DNA of 30,589 nt, taken from Pseudomonadota bacterium (GTDB lineage Bacteria; Pseudomonadota; Alphaproteobacteria; Rhizobiales; Hyphomicrobiaceae). Location: contig JAEZRM010000125.1 of the NCBI GenBank assembly GCA_023412805.1, positions 1-30,589 of the forward strand, in the 5' to 3' direction. A program made the position numbers and the translations under genes. Below the pieces are notes generated by a model that saw only the letters and a list, made by a program, of their open reading frames with translations, did not search any database and was not told where the DNA came from. Below, one piece after another: positions 1 through 7,900 of this stretch; position 1 is the stretch's first letter, and each line of letters begins with the position of its first letter.

Positions 1-2
1 AC

Positions 3-863
3 CTTGCGCTTTTGAAGCCCCGCGTGATGTCGCTGGTCGTGTTCACCGCGCTTGTCGGCATGCTGGTTGCGCCCGGTGGCATTAATCCGGTGATCGGGCT
101 CATCGCCATTGTCTGCATCGCCATCGGGGGCGGCGCCTCCGGCGCGCTCAATATGTGGTACGACGCCGATATCGATGCGCGCATGGCGCGCACGGCCGGC
201 CGTCCCATTCCACGCGGCAGCGTGACACCCGAAGAAGCATTTTCCTTCGGCATGGTGCTGTCGATCGGCTCGGTCGTGACGCTCGGCGTCATCGTCAACT
301 GGGTAGCGGGTGCACTGCTCGCGCTCACGATCGCCTTCTACGTCGTGATCTACACGATGTGGCTCAAGCGCTCGACACCGCAGAACATCGTCATCGGCGG
401 CGCCGCGGGCGCCTTCCCGCCGATGATCGGCTGGGCCTCCGTCACGGGCGGCGTCAGCATCGAGAGCATTCTCATGTTCGCGATCATCTTCATGTGGACG
501 CCGCCGCACTTCTGGGCACTCGCGCTCTTTCGCGCCGGCGACTACGAGCGCGCGGGCGTGCCCATGCTCCCCGTCGTCGCGGGTGAAAAGGAAACGCGGC
601 GCCAGATCGTGATCTACTCCGCGCTTCTCGTGCCGCTCGGCGTCGTGCCGGCAGTCATCGGCCTTGGCGGTGCAGCCTATGGCATCGCCTCCGCCGTGCT
701 CGGCGCCGTCTTCCTGAGCTTGGCGCTCAGCCTTTGGCGCGCCGAGACGCAGGCCGAGAGCATTCAGATCGCCAAGCGGCTCTTCGCCTTCTCGATTCTC
801 TACCTTTTCGGCCTGTTCGCGGTGTTGCTCGTCGAGCGCCTCGCGGCTGGTTTCATGACCTGA
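3..863 (+). CDS. ctaB: Protohaem IX farnesyltransferase (haem O synthase), 5' partial
   Basis: A membrane prenyltransferase of the UbiA family that adds a farnesyl group to haem B to make haem O, the first step towards haem A for cytochrome c oxidase. The frame is open from base 3, and the first visible residues (LALLKPRVMSLVVFTALVG) are the usual end of the family's short N-terminal tail. The true start therefore lies outside the window, and the TTG at 12 is not the start. The aspartate-rich prenyl-diphosphate motif is seen as NMWYDADIDARMARTAGRP (about residues 51-69), and the second conserved loop as YTMWLKRSTPQNIVIGGAAGAFPPMIGW. About eight or nine hydrophobic segments follow. It is the first gene of a ctaB-coxF-ctaG-ctaE run, and coxB/coxA would be expected upstream. 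Confidence 0.95.
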   Translation, partial: LALLKPRVMSLVVFTALVGMLVAPGGINPVIGLIAIVCIAIGGGASGALNMWYDADIDARMARTAGRPIPRGSVTPEEAFSFGMVLSIGSVVTLGVIVNWVAGALLALTIAFYVVIYTMWLKRSTPQNIVIGGAAGAFPPMIGWASVTGGVSIESILMFAIIFMWTPPHFWALALFRAGDYERAGVPMLPVVAGEKETRRQIVIYSALLVPLGVVPAVIGLGGAAYGIASAVLGAVFLSLALSLWRAETQAESIQIAKRLFAFSILYLFGLFAVLLVERLAAGFMT

Positions 864-877
864 GTTAGGACGCGGAT

Positions 878-1024
878 GTGGCCGAACATGACGATCAGGA
901 GGCAAAGCGCCGTCAGCGGATGCGGTCGGTTGCTATCGGACTCGCACTTGCGGCGCTCGTGTTGCTCTTCTACGTCGCCACGCTCGTGCGTCTCGGCGGC
1001 AATGTGCTGAACCGGCCCATGTGA
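878..1024 (+). CDS. CoxF-like small single-pass membrane protein
   Basis: A 48-residue gene with a GTG start, sitting 14 bases after ctaB. A TTAGGA-like ribosome site lies at 865-870. The protein has a charged N terminus (about 16 residues, rich in Asp/Glu then Arg/Lys), one transmembrane helix (about 17-35), and a tail ending RLGGNVLNRPM. This charged head, single helix and NRPM-type end are typical of the small CoxF protein encoded between ctaB and ctaG in many alphaproteobacterial oxidase operons. It is small enough to be missed by length-filtered gene calling. Its exact role in oxidase assembly or stability is not settled. The assignment rests on position, size and the C-terminal motif. 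Confidence 0.85.
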   Translation: MAEHDDQEAKRRQRMRSVAIGLALAALVLLFYVATLVRLGGNVLNRPM

Positions 1025-1088
1025 GCGCCGGTACGTTGAGGATCTGCAAGCGGCACACGCCGCTGTCTGGGAGTTGGATGAAAGCGCG

Positions 1089-1730
1089 ATGAGCACGGCG
1101 CACGACAAGCCCGAGGATGCAGCAGTTGCCCAGGCCGCTGTCATGAGCGCGCGCAACCGGCGTGTTGCCGTGATCTGCGCCGGCGTCGGCTTCAGCATGC
1201 TGGGCATGGCCTATGCCGCCGTCCCTCTCTACGATCTCTTCTGCCGCGTGACGGGCTATGGCGGGACCACGCAGCGCGCCGAGCGTCCGGCGGACACCAC
1301 ACTCTCGCGCTCCATGACCGTCCGCTTCGATGCGAATGTCGGCGGCGGCCTGCAATGGGACTTCGCGCCCCTGTCCGGTCCGCAGTCGCTGCCCATCGGC
1401 GAGAACGGACTAGCCTTCTATCGCGTCACGAATACATCCGATCGGCCGATCGTCGGCACCGCGACCTACAACGTCGCGCCCGAGCAGGCCGGCGTCTTCT
1501 TCAACAAGCTCGAGTGCTTCTGCTTCACCGAGCAGCGCCTCGAACCCGGCGAGTCAATGGAAATGCCGGTCAGCTACTTCGTCGATCCGGAGATCGTGAA
1601 GGATCCGGACGCCTCGCGTCTGTCGACGATCACGCTGTCGTACACGTTCTACGAAGTAAAGAAGCCGGCCGCCGCCGCGGCTGTAGACAAGACGAAAGCC
1701 ACGCCCACCAAGCCGGGGCAGGGAACTTAG
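1089..1730 (+). CDS. ctaG: Cytochrome c oxidase copper-assembly protein CtaG (Cox11)
   Basis: Membrane-anchored copper chaperone that delivers copper to the CuB centre of subunit I. The 213-residue protein has a short cytoplasmic tail, one transmembrane helix (about 26-45) and a periplasmic immunoglobulin-like domain. The conserved AYAAVPLYDLFCRVTGYGGT segment (about 41-60, Cys52) and the copper-binding CFCF motif (Cys143, Cys145) are both intact. I chose ATG 1089. An in-frame TTG at 1074 would add MDESA but has no spaced ribosome site of its own. It follows the CoxF-like gene and precedes ctaE, the standard alphaproteobacterial order. The Lys/Ala/Pro-rich last 20 residues look like an unstructured tail. 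Confidence 0.96.
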   Translation: MSTAHDKPEDAAVAQAAVMSARNRRVAVICAGVGFSMLGMAYAAVPLYDLFCRVTGYGGTTQRAERPADTTLSRSMTVRFDANVGGGLQWDFAPLSGPQSLPIGENGLAFYRVTNTSDRPIVGTATYNVAPEQAGVFFNKLECFCFTEQRLEPGESMEMPVSYFVDPEIVKDPDASRLSTITLSYTFYEVKKPAAAAAVDKTKATPTKPGQGT

Positions 1731-1791
1731 GGATCAGGCGCCGCTCACGCGCGCCGAGCAGGACGAGACGGGGACAAGGGAGCTCAACGGA

Positions 1792-2697
1792 ATGGCCGAC
1801 GCCCACGCCAAGCATCATGACTATCACCTGCTCAATCCGAGCCCCTGGCCGCTCGTCGGTTCGCTGTCCGCCTTCGTGCTCGCCGTCGGCGCCATCGTCT
1901 GGATGAAATCCTTGAACGGCGGCGCCGGCGTGTTCGGCATGAAGGGCTCCTGGCTCTTCGGCCTCGGCGTCATGGGCGTCCTCTACACCATGTTCATGTG
2001 GTGGCGGGACGTCATCAAGGAAGCCCACGCCGGCGACCACACGCCCGTCGTGCAGATCCACCTGCGCTACGGCATGATCATGTTCATCGCCTCGGAGGTG
2101 ATGTTCTTCGTTGCGTGGTTCTGGGCCTTCTTCGATGCCGCGCTCTTCCCGGCTGCCGTCCATCCGCTGCAAAACAGCGATCAGGTGGTCGGCATGGTGG
2201 AGCGTAACGCGCTCACCGGTGGCGTCTGGCCACCGAAGCCCTCGGAGAACTTCCACGCCACGTTCGATCCCTGGGGCCTACCGCTCGTCAACACGCTCGT
2301 GCTTCTGCTTTCGGGTACGACCGTTACCTGGGCGCACCACGCGCTGCTCGAGAACAATCGCAAGGGCCTCATCTGGGGCCTGACGCTGACCGTCATTCTC
2401 GGCATCTTCTTCACGATCCTGCAGGCCTACGAGTACGGCCACGCAGCCTTCAACTTCCACGGCCACATCTACGGCGCCACGTTCTTCATGGCGACCGGCT
2501 TCCACGGCGCGCACGTCCTCATCGGCACGATCTTCCTTGCGGTCTGCCTGTTCCGCGCGCTCAAGGGGCACTTCACGCCCAAGCAGCACTTCGGTTTCGA
2601 GGCGGCCGCCTGGTACTGGCATTTCGTCGACGTCGTTTGGCTGTTCCTGTTCGCCGCCATCTACGTCTGGGCCGCGGGCGTGCCTGCTGCTCACTGA
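1792..2697 (+). CDS. ctaE: Cytochrome c oxidase subunit III
   Basis: Integral membrane subunit III of an aa3-type haem-copper oxidase, which stabilises the catalytic core. The 301-residue protein has seven predicted transmembrane helices. Family signatures are visible: an N-terminal HHDYHLLNPSPWPLVGS, WWRDVIKEA after helix II, LRYGMIMFIASEVMFFVAWFWAFF with the membrane glutamate, and FHGAHVLIGTIFL followed by HFGFEAAAWYWHFVDVVWLFLF near the C terminus. Start ATG 1792 has GGGAG upstream (about 1778-1782). The 61-base gap from ctaG is compatible with co-transcription. The DUF983 and surf1 genes that often follow are absent here. A hairpin follows instead, so the operon probably ends. Confidence 0.97.
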   Translation: MADAHAKHHDYHLLNPSPWPLVGSLSAFVLAVGAIVWMKSLNGGAGVFGMKGSWLFGLGVMGVLYTMFMWWRDVIKEAHAGDHTPVVQIHLRYGMIMFIASEVMFFVAWFWAFFDAALFPAAVHPLQNSDQVVGMVERNALTGGVWPPKPSENFHATFDPWGLPLVNTLVLLLSGTTVTWAHHALLENNRKGLIWGLTLTVILGIFFTILQAYEYGHAAFNFHGHIYGATFFMATGFHGAHVLIGTIFLAVCLFRALKGHFTPKQHFGFEAAAWYWHFVDVVWLFLFAAIYVWAAGVPAAH

Positions 2698-2756
2698 GGA
2701 TCATGCCTCGAATTCAGGCGGGCTGCCTCTTCACAGCCGCCGCATGAATGTCAATG

Positions 2757-2786
2757 ATCGGGGCGGACAGAAATGTCCGCCCCGAT
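2757..2786 (+). terminator. Perfect 13-bp hairpin with GAAA tetraloop after ctaE
   Basis: ATCGGGGCGGACA (2757-2769) pairs perfectly with TGTCCGCCCCGAT (2774-2786) around a GAAA loop. It is the strongest simple hairpin seen in the window and lies 59 bases after the ctaE stop. There is no T-tract after it, so it could act as a pause or processing structure or a 3'-end stabiliser rather than a classical intrinsic terminator. It also falls 35 bases before the asparaginase start, so it could form in that gene's leader. Confidence 0.6.
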
Positions 2787-2820
2787 TGATTCAGCAGCCC
2801 GTTCCATCGAGGAAAAATAC

Positions 2821-3825
2821 ATGAGCGCGAAACCGAAGGTCGCCGTCATCGGCACGGGCGGCACGATCACCGCCATGAGCAGCCTCGGCTCGCTCGACCT
2901 CATCGAGTACGGTAATGCCGGCACGATGCTCGAAGCGGACCAGCTCGTCGCGCTCTATCCGCAAGTGAACGAGGTCGCGGACGTCATCTCCATCCGCTTC
3001 AAGGCCGTGCCCTCGCCCGCGATCTACTTCCCCGAATGGAAGGCGCTCGTGCTGGCCGCCGAGAAGGCCGTGGCTGAGCATCCGGATCTCGCCGGCATCG
3101 TCATCCTGCACGGCACCGCCACCTTGGAAGAGACGGCCTACGCTCTTTCGCTCACGGCCAAGGTCGAGGTCCCTATCGTCGTTGTCGGCGCCCAGCGCCC
3201 GTCGAGTGCGCTCTCCTCCGATGCCGGCCTCAATCTCGTGAATGCCATTCGCGTGGCCGCAAGTCCTGAAGCGCGCGGCCTCGGCGTGCTCGTCCTGCTC
3301 AATGACGAGATCAACGCCGCGCGCGAGGTCACCAAGACGTCCACCGGTCGCCTGCAAACCTTCCGCAGCCCGGACTTCGGTGCGCTCGGCCACGCCGACG
3401 GCGATCGCATCAGCTTCTATCGGCGCCCCATTCGCCGCGTCGCCTCGAATACGGACTTCGACATCCGCACGCTCGATACACTTCCCCGCGTCGATATCGC
3501 CTATTCGTACACCGGCGACGACGGCACCGCGACGCGCGCCTTCGTTGCCGCCGGCGCCAAGGGCATCATTGCTGCCGCATTTGCTCCCGCGATGCTCGTT
3601 CCCGCCGAGTTCGCTGCCTACAAAGAGGCGATCGCCGCGGGCGTCGTGGTCATGTTGGCCACGCGTGCCGGATCGGGCCGCGCCTTCGCCTCGCGGCCGA
3701 TGCGCGAAGCGGGGCTCATTTCCGCGGACAACCTCACGCCGCAGAAGGCGCGCATCCTGCTCGCACTGGCACTCACGCGCACAAGCGATCCCGAGCACTT
3801 GCGCGAAATCTTCGCGACGTACTGA
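2821..3825 (+). CDS. Asparaginase/glutaminase-family protein (catalytic Asp replaced by Ala)
   Basis: A 334-residue protein of the type I/II L-asparaginase family, which hydrolyses asparagine to aspartate and ammonia. There is no signal peptide, so it should be cytoplasmic. The first nucleophile motif GTGGTI (Thr15) and the Lys of EVTKTST (Lys172) are present. The second motif reads HGTATLEETAY (Thr99-Ala100), where classical enzymes have HGTDT, so the Asp of the Thr-Lys-Asp triad is Ala. The rest of the domain (VVGAQRPSSALSSDAGLNLVNA, FRSPDFGALGHADG) is well preserved. ATG 2821 is chosen because GAGGAAA lies at 2809-2815. The upstream in-frame ATG at 2773 falls inside the hairpin. The gene converges on dctM with 9 bases between stops. 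The substrate may not be asparagine. Confidence 0.85.
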   Translation: MSAKPKVAVIGTGGTITAMSSLGSLDLIEYGNAGTMLEADQLVALYPQVNEVADVISIRFKAVPSPAIYFPEWKALVLAAEKAVAEHPDLAGIVILHGTATLEETAYALSLTAKVEVPIVVVGAQRPSSALSSDAGLNLVNAIRVAASPEARGLGVLVLLNDEINAAREVTKTSTGRLQTFRSPDFGALGHADGDRISFYRRPIRRVASNTDFDIRTLDTLPRVDIAYSYTGDDGTATRAFVAAGAKGIIAAAFAPAMLVPAEFAAYKEAIAAGVVVMLATRAGSGRAFASRPMREAGLISADNLTPQKARILLALALTRTSDPEHLREIFATY

Positions 3826-3834
3826 TCGGCGGCC

Positions 3835-5160
3835 TCAGAATCCGACGCGCACGAGCCACAGCGTGATCGCCGGGAACATGACCAGGATCACCGTGCGCAC
3901 CATGTCGCTCAGCACGAAGGGGAAGGCACCGCGGTAGGTCTCGCTCAGCGGCACGCCGTGCGCCATCGAATTGATGATGAAGAGATTGAGGCCGACGGGC
4001 GGCGTGATGAGGCCGACCTCGACGACGATCAGAACCAGAATGCCGAACCAGATGGCCGTCTCCTCCGGGTTCAATCCGAAATCGAGCGCCATGACCACGG
4101 GGAAAAACACCGGAATGGTCAGCAGCATCATGGAGAGCGAATCCATTACGCAGCCAAGAATGATGTAGACGATCAGGATCAGCGTCAGGATCGTGAGCGG
4201 CGAGAGCCCCGACACCTGCGCCCAGTCGGCGGCAGCCTGAGGCAGCTGCGTCAACGCGAGGAAAGTATTGAAGGCGGCCGCGCCGAGAATGATGAAATAG
4301 ATCATCGCAGACGCAGCCGCCGTTTCGAGAATGCAGGCGACGAACGTCGCCCTGTCGAGGCGTCCGGTGATGAGCGCATAGACACCCGTCGCCACGGCCC
4401 CCACCGCCGCGCCCTCCGTCGGCGTGAACCAGCCGACGTAGATGCCGCCGATCACCAAAACAAAGATCAATGCTACGGGCCAAACACCCTGCAGGGACTG
4501 CCAGCGCTCAGCCATGGACTTGCGCGGCGCAAGCTCGCCGGCTGCTCCCGGAACAACGCGCACATAAATCGAGACCGTGATCACATACCCAATCGCCGCC
4601 AATATGCCCGGGATCAACGCCGCCATGAACATCTTGACGATGTTCTGTTCGGTCAGCACGGCATAGACGACGAGCACGATAGAAGGCGGAATGAGAATGC
4701 CGAGCGTCCCGCCCGCCGCCAGCACACCCGTCGCAAGCGCGCCGGAATATCCGTTCTTGCGCAGCGCCGGCAGCGCCACCTGCCCCATGGTCGCGGCTGT
4801 GGCGAGCGACGAGCCGCACACCGATCCGAAGCCCGCGCACGCACCGACAGCTGCCATCGCAAGCCCGCCGCGACGATGACCGACCCAGTCGGCCGCTGCC
4901 CGAAACAACGATTCCGAAAGCCCCGAGCGCGTCGCGAACTGCCCCATGAGCAGAAAGAGCGGAATGATGGAGAGCGAATGGCTCGAGAAGGTATCGTACG
5001 TCAGCGTCTTCAGCGCCGACAGCGCCGGAACCATCGAACCCGTTACGATCCACGTGCCGGTGAGCCCCGTCAGCAGCATCGCCGCGCCGATCGGCATGCG
5101 CAGGAACATGGCGCCGAGCGCCAACGCGAAGGCAGTGGCCGCGAGTCCCGCGCCGCTCAT
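3835..5160 (-). CDS. dctM: TRAP transporter large permease subunit
   Basis: A 441-residue DctM-type membrane subunit that carries out sodium-coupled solute translocation for a tripartite ATP-independent periplasmic transporter. It is almost wholly hydrophobic, with about 12-13 membrane segments. Family hallmarks include LLMGQFATRSGLSESLF, the GSSLATAATMGQVALPALRKNGYSGALATGVLAAGGTLGILIPPSIVLVVYAVLTEQNI block, and a second half ending GLITPPVGLNLFIINSMAHG. ATG 5160 was chosen over an earlier in-frame start because it overlaps the dctQ stop as ATGA (5157-5160), indicating translational coupling. It is the last gene of a dctP-dctQ-dctM operon on the minus strand and converges on the asparaginase gene. 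Confidence 0.96.
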   Translation of the reverse strand: MSGAGLAATAFALALGAMFLRMPIGAAMLLTGLTGTWIVTGSMVPALSALKTLTYDTFSSHSLSIIPLFLLMGQFATRSGLSESLFRAAADWVGHRRGGLAMAAVGACAGFGSVCGSSLATAATMGQVALPALRKNGYSGALATGVLAAGGTLGILIPPSIVLVVYAVLTEQNIVKMFMAALIPGILAAIGYVITVSIYVRVVPGAAGELAPRKSMAERWQSLQGVWPVALIFVLVIGGIYVGWFTPTEGAAVGAVATGVYALITGRLDRATFVACILETAAASAMIYFIILGAAAFNTFLALTQLPQAAADWAQVSGLSPLTILTLILIVYIILGCVMDSLSMMLLTIPVFFPVVMALDFGLNPEETAIWFGILVLIVVEVGLITPPVGLNLFIINSMAHGVPLSETYRGAFPFVLSDMVRTVILVMFPAITLWLVRVGF

Positions 5161-5735
5161 ATGTGCGCTCCACCTTCCGTGCCCTGTCCGCCGGCAATGG
5201 CCTCGTTGAGGCTGCGCCAGACTGTGTAGAGGCACGTGAGCACGAAGACGACGGCGCCAATCATGCCCGCCGCATATCCCCACCAGACCGGCATCTGGAG
5301 GATCATGCTCGTCTCACCGTAAGCGAGCTTGTCGCGGAAGCCGAGCCAAAGCTGCCACGCCACAATCAACGAGATGATGCTCATCGCGATGTTGCCGATG
5401 ACCGCAAGCGAAGCCCAGAAGCGCGCTGGCAGATAGGGAGCAAGCATGTCGACGGTGACATTACCTTGGCGGAACTGGCACCAGGGCAGGAAGGCGAAGA
5501 TGGCGACCGCGCACCCCGCTTCAACAAGCTCGAAGTCACCCGGCACGGGACCAAGCCCCATCCGCGTGAACGCGCGCCCGACAATCGACACCACGGACAT
5601 CACGGCGAGTGCGACGAGTACGATGCCACCTGCGATCGCCAATGCGCGCGCGAGAGCACCGATGAAGCGCCCCACCGCCGCTTCAGCCGACGGCGCAATG
5701 CCCGCCTGCCTGTCTGCGCCCGCTTCATCGGACAT
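5157..5735 (-). CDS. dctQ: TRAP transporter small permease subunit
   Basis: A 192-residue DctQ-type protein with four predicted transmembrane helices (about 22-50, 68-88, 106-130, 148-172), which partners the large permease. GRAFTRMGLGPVPGDFELVE and FLPWCQFRQGNVTVD match the conserved loop and the helix II/III region of the family. The first 20 residues are polar and poorly conserved. A G-rich ribosome site (GGGGG) lies about 7 bases upstream of ATG 5735. It starts 92 bases after the dctP stop and overlaps dctM by 4 bases. Confidence 0.92.
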   Translation of the reverse strand: MSDEAGADRQAGIAPSAEAAVGRFIGALARALAIAGGIVLVALAVMSVVSIVGRAFTRMGLGPVPGDFELVEAGCAVAIFAFLPWCQFRQGNVTVDMLAPYLPARFWASLAVIGNIAMSIISLIVAWQLWLGFRDKLAYGETSMILQMPVWWGYAAGMIGAVVFVLTCLYTVWRSLNEAIAGGQGTEGGAHI

Positions 5736-5827
5736 GTGAAGCCCCCTCAGGCCACGTCGCTCACAACGCTAAAGAGCAGGGAACGAAAGATCCCCTCCCC
5801 GTATTCGCAGTGCCACACGGGCGCCGC

Positions 5828-6880
5828 TCACTCCGGTCCGGCGTACTTGGCGATCATCGCGCGGGCGTCGTTCAGCATCTCCGCCGCCGGCAGGCCCTTC
5901 TCGGTCATTTCCTTGACCCAGGCTTCCGCGATCGGTGCCGCCGCCGCCTTCCAGCGCGCCGTTTCGGCGGCATCAAGCGTGATTATCTTGTTGCCGGCCG
6001 CCTTGGCGGCGGCGATTCCGGGCGCATCACCCTCGTCCATGACGCGACCAACCCATTTCGACGCCGCCATGCCGCTGTTGGCATCGATGACCTTCTTGAT
6101 GTCGGCAGGGAGCCCGTCGTACTTCGCCTTGTTCATGGCGAAGAGGAAGAAGCTCGTATAGAGACCGCGGCTTCCCGTGAAATTCGTGTGCGACTGCACG
6201 AGCTGGGCAACCTTGAGCGGCGTCGTCACCTCCCACGGAATGACCGTGCCGTCGATCACGCCTTTGGAGAGCGCCTCGGGCATAGCCGGCACGGGCATGC
6301 CCACCGGCGTTGCGCCGAGGGCCGCGATGAGCGCCGTCGCCTGCCGCGTTGGACCACGCAGCTTCAAGCCCTTCATATCATCGAGCTTGGCGACGCCGTT
6401 ACCCTTCACGTGCAGAAGACCGGGCCCATGCACGTGCACGGCAATAACATGCACGCTCTCGAATTCCTTCTTGAGGTACTTCTCGTAGAATTCCCAGGCG
6501 GCCTGGCTCGTCGCTTCTCCGCTCGCTGGCAGGAAAGGCAGCTCGAACACCTCCGAACCGGGGAAACGACCGGGCGTGTAGCCCGACAGCGTCCACACGA
6601 TATCGACCACGCCGTCACGCGCCTGATCGATCAAAGCCGGCGGACGGCCGCCGAGTTGCATCGACGGGTAGATCTCGACCTTGAGCTTGCCGCCTGCTTC
6701 CTTGGTGACCTTCTCGGCCCATGGCGTGATAAAGTTTTTTGGCACCGGCGCCGGGGCCGGCAGGAAATGATGGATGCGCAGCGTCACGTCCTGCGCCACG
6801 CCGGCCACCGGCAAGACCGAAACCGCCGCAGCGACCGTGAGCGCCGCCAAACCAAGATGGATGCCCAATCGCGATCTCAT
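5828..6880 (-). CDS. dctP: TRAP transporter periplasmic substrate-binding protein (DctP type)
   Basis: A 350-residue periplasmic receptor that captures the solute for the DctQM permease. Residues 1-27 form a Sec signal peptide (basic MRSR, hydrophobic core, VAGVAQ cleavage region). The mature part has the DctP fold signatures: LRIHHFLPAPAPVPKNFITPWAEKV, IYPSMQLGG, then MKGLKLRGPTRQATALIAALGATPVGMPVPAMPEALSKGVIDGTV. The Arg of KLRGP is the position that usually binds a substrate carboxylate, so an organic acid ligand is expected, but which one cannot be read. ATG 6880 has GGGAGGAAT just upstream. Longer in-frame starts up to 7021 would bury the signal peptide and were rejected. It diverges from the alpha/beta hydrolase gene. 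Confidence 0.95.
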   Translation of the reverse strand: MRSRLGIHLGLAALTVAAAVSVLPVAGVAQDVTLRIHHFLPAPAPVPKNFITPWAEKVTKEAGGKLKVEIYPSMQLGGRPPALIDQARDGVVDIVWTLSGYTPGRFPGSEVFELPFLPASGEATSQAAWEFYEKYLKKEFESVHVIAVHVHGPGLLHVKGNGVAKLDDMKGLKLRGPTRQATALIAALGATPVGMPVPAMPEALSKGVIDGTVIPWEVTTPLKVAQLVQSHTNFTGSRGLYTSFFLFAMNKAKYDGLPADIKKVIDANSGMAASKWVGRVMDEGDAPGIAAAKAAGNKIITLDAAETARWKAAAAPIAEAWVKEMTEKGLPAAEMLNDARAMIAKYAGPE

Positions 6881-6898
6881 GCCATTCCTCCCAGTTGT

Positions 6899-6910
6899 TT
6901 GGAATTCCAA
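6899..6910. promoter_or_regulatory. 12-bp palindrome in the dctP/hydrolase divergent region
   Basis: TTGGAATTCCAA is a perfect palindrome 18 bases upstream of the dctP start, within the 134-base divergent spacer. Its place and symmetry fit a dimeric regulator site that could control the transporter and perhaps the divergent hydrolase. No regulator gene is adjacent, and a 12-bp palindrome can arise by chance. Confidence 0.35.
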
Positions 6911-7014
6911 GTTTTGCGCTAAGCTATTCTGGCGGCGTCGCGCAGGCAATCGTTTGCTCATCCATACCAAAGGTGATGACGAACCGAATGTGCCGCCCGC
7001 CAGTGGGGACAAAC

Positions 7015-7899
7015 ATGACAATCGACTGGACCGGAAAAATCGCTGAAACCAACGAGCTCAACATCAACTACACACGCGGCGGGAGCGGCCCCGCGGTCAT
7101 CTTTCTGCACGGCTGGCCCGAGTTCAACAGGACCTGGCTCCATACGATGCCGGCGCTCGCCGAGCAGTTCGACTGCATCGCGCCGGACCTTCGCGGCTTT
7201 GGCCGCACGGTCTCGAAGGCGCCACGCACAGTGGACGGCACGCCCGTCGACAAGCTCGCCGGCGACGTGCTGGCGCTCGCCGATGCCCTCGGCATCGAGC
7301 GCTTTGCCATCGTCAGCCACGACGTCGGTTCATTCGTCGCACAGCAAGCAGCCATCGCGGCGCCGGACCGCGTCTCGGCCCTGTTCTTCTTCAACTGCAC
7401 ATATCCCGGCATCGGCAAACGCTGGGGCGAGTACAGCCACTTCCGCGAGACCTGGTATCAGCAGTTCCATCAGAAGGATTTCGCAGCCGCACTCGTCGGC
7501 TCGTCGCGCGAGGCCTGCCGCATCTACTTCCGCCACTTCCTGACGCACTGGAGCCATCAGAAGCAGGCGTTCGATCCCTATCTCGAAGAATGGGTCGAAA
7601 ACTTCATGCGCCCCGGCAACCTGCAGGGCGGCTTCGACTGGTACGTCGGCATTGCCAGAATTCGAGCTCTAACCGCGTCTGGCGCGCTACCGCCACCCCC
7701 GCCGATCGCTGCCCCCTCGTACTTCTACTGGGGCGCACACGATCCGGTCCTGAAGTTCGACTTCTCCGACAAGCTCGGCGACTATTTCACGAACTTCACG
7801 CTGGAGAAGGCCGAGGATGCCGGCCACTTCGGCCACTTCGAGCAGCCACAACGCGCCAACGAGCGCCTACTCCGATTCCTCGGCGCGCACGCGAAATAA
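7015..7899 (+). CDS. Alpha/beta hydrolase, epoxide hydrolase-like
   Basis: A 294-residue alpha/beta-hydrolase-fold protein, cytoplasmic. The oxyanion motif HGWPE (32-36), nucleophile SHDVGS (Asp103), acid AHDP (Asp243) and base AGHF (His271) are all present. An Asp nucleophile with HGWPE is the pattern of epoxide hydrolases and related dehalogenases rather than Ser esterases. Tyr210 in GGFDWY lies where epoxide hydrolases carry a ring-opening Tyr on the lid, so epoxide hydrolase is preferred over haloalkane or haloacetate dehalogenase, but the substrate is unknown. ATG 7015 has GGGGA 5-9 bases upstream. An upstream in-frame start at 6895 would add 40 non-conserved residues. It diverges from the TRAP operon, which may import a related compound. 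Confidence 0.85.
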   Translation: MTIDWTGKIAETNELNINYTRGGSGPAVIFLHGWPEFNRTWLHTMPALAEQFDCIAPDLRGFGRTVSKAPRTVDGTPVDKLAGDVLALADALGIERFAIVSHDVGSFVAQQAAIAAPDRVSALFFFNCTYPGIGKRWGEYSHFRETWYQQFHQKDFAAALVGSSREACRIYFRHFLTHWSHQKQAFDPYLEEWVENFMRPGNLQGGFDWYVGIARIRALTASGALPPPPPIAAPSYFYWGAHDPVLKFDFSDKLGDYFTNFTLEKAEDAGHFGHFEQPQRANERLLRFLGAHAK

Positions 7900-7900
7900 T

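Noticed and set aside
2791..3798. Long antisense open frame opposite the asparaginase gene
   Set aside because: It is Arg/Gly/His/Glu-rich with no recognisable domain and mirrors a clear conserved gene. Such frames are expected opposite GC-rich codons.
3958..5229. 423-codon plus-strand frame opposite dctM
   Set aside because: The product is an Arg/His/Asp/Glu-rich string without hydrophobic segments or motifs, the reverse image of a membrane protein gene.
6878..7021. Longer N terminus for the TRAP binding protein
   Set aside because: It would place about 47 polar residues before a textbook signal peptide and would skip the strong ribosome site at the chosen start.
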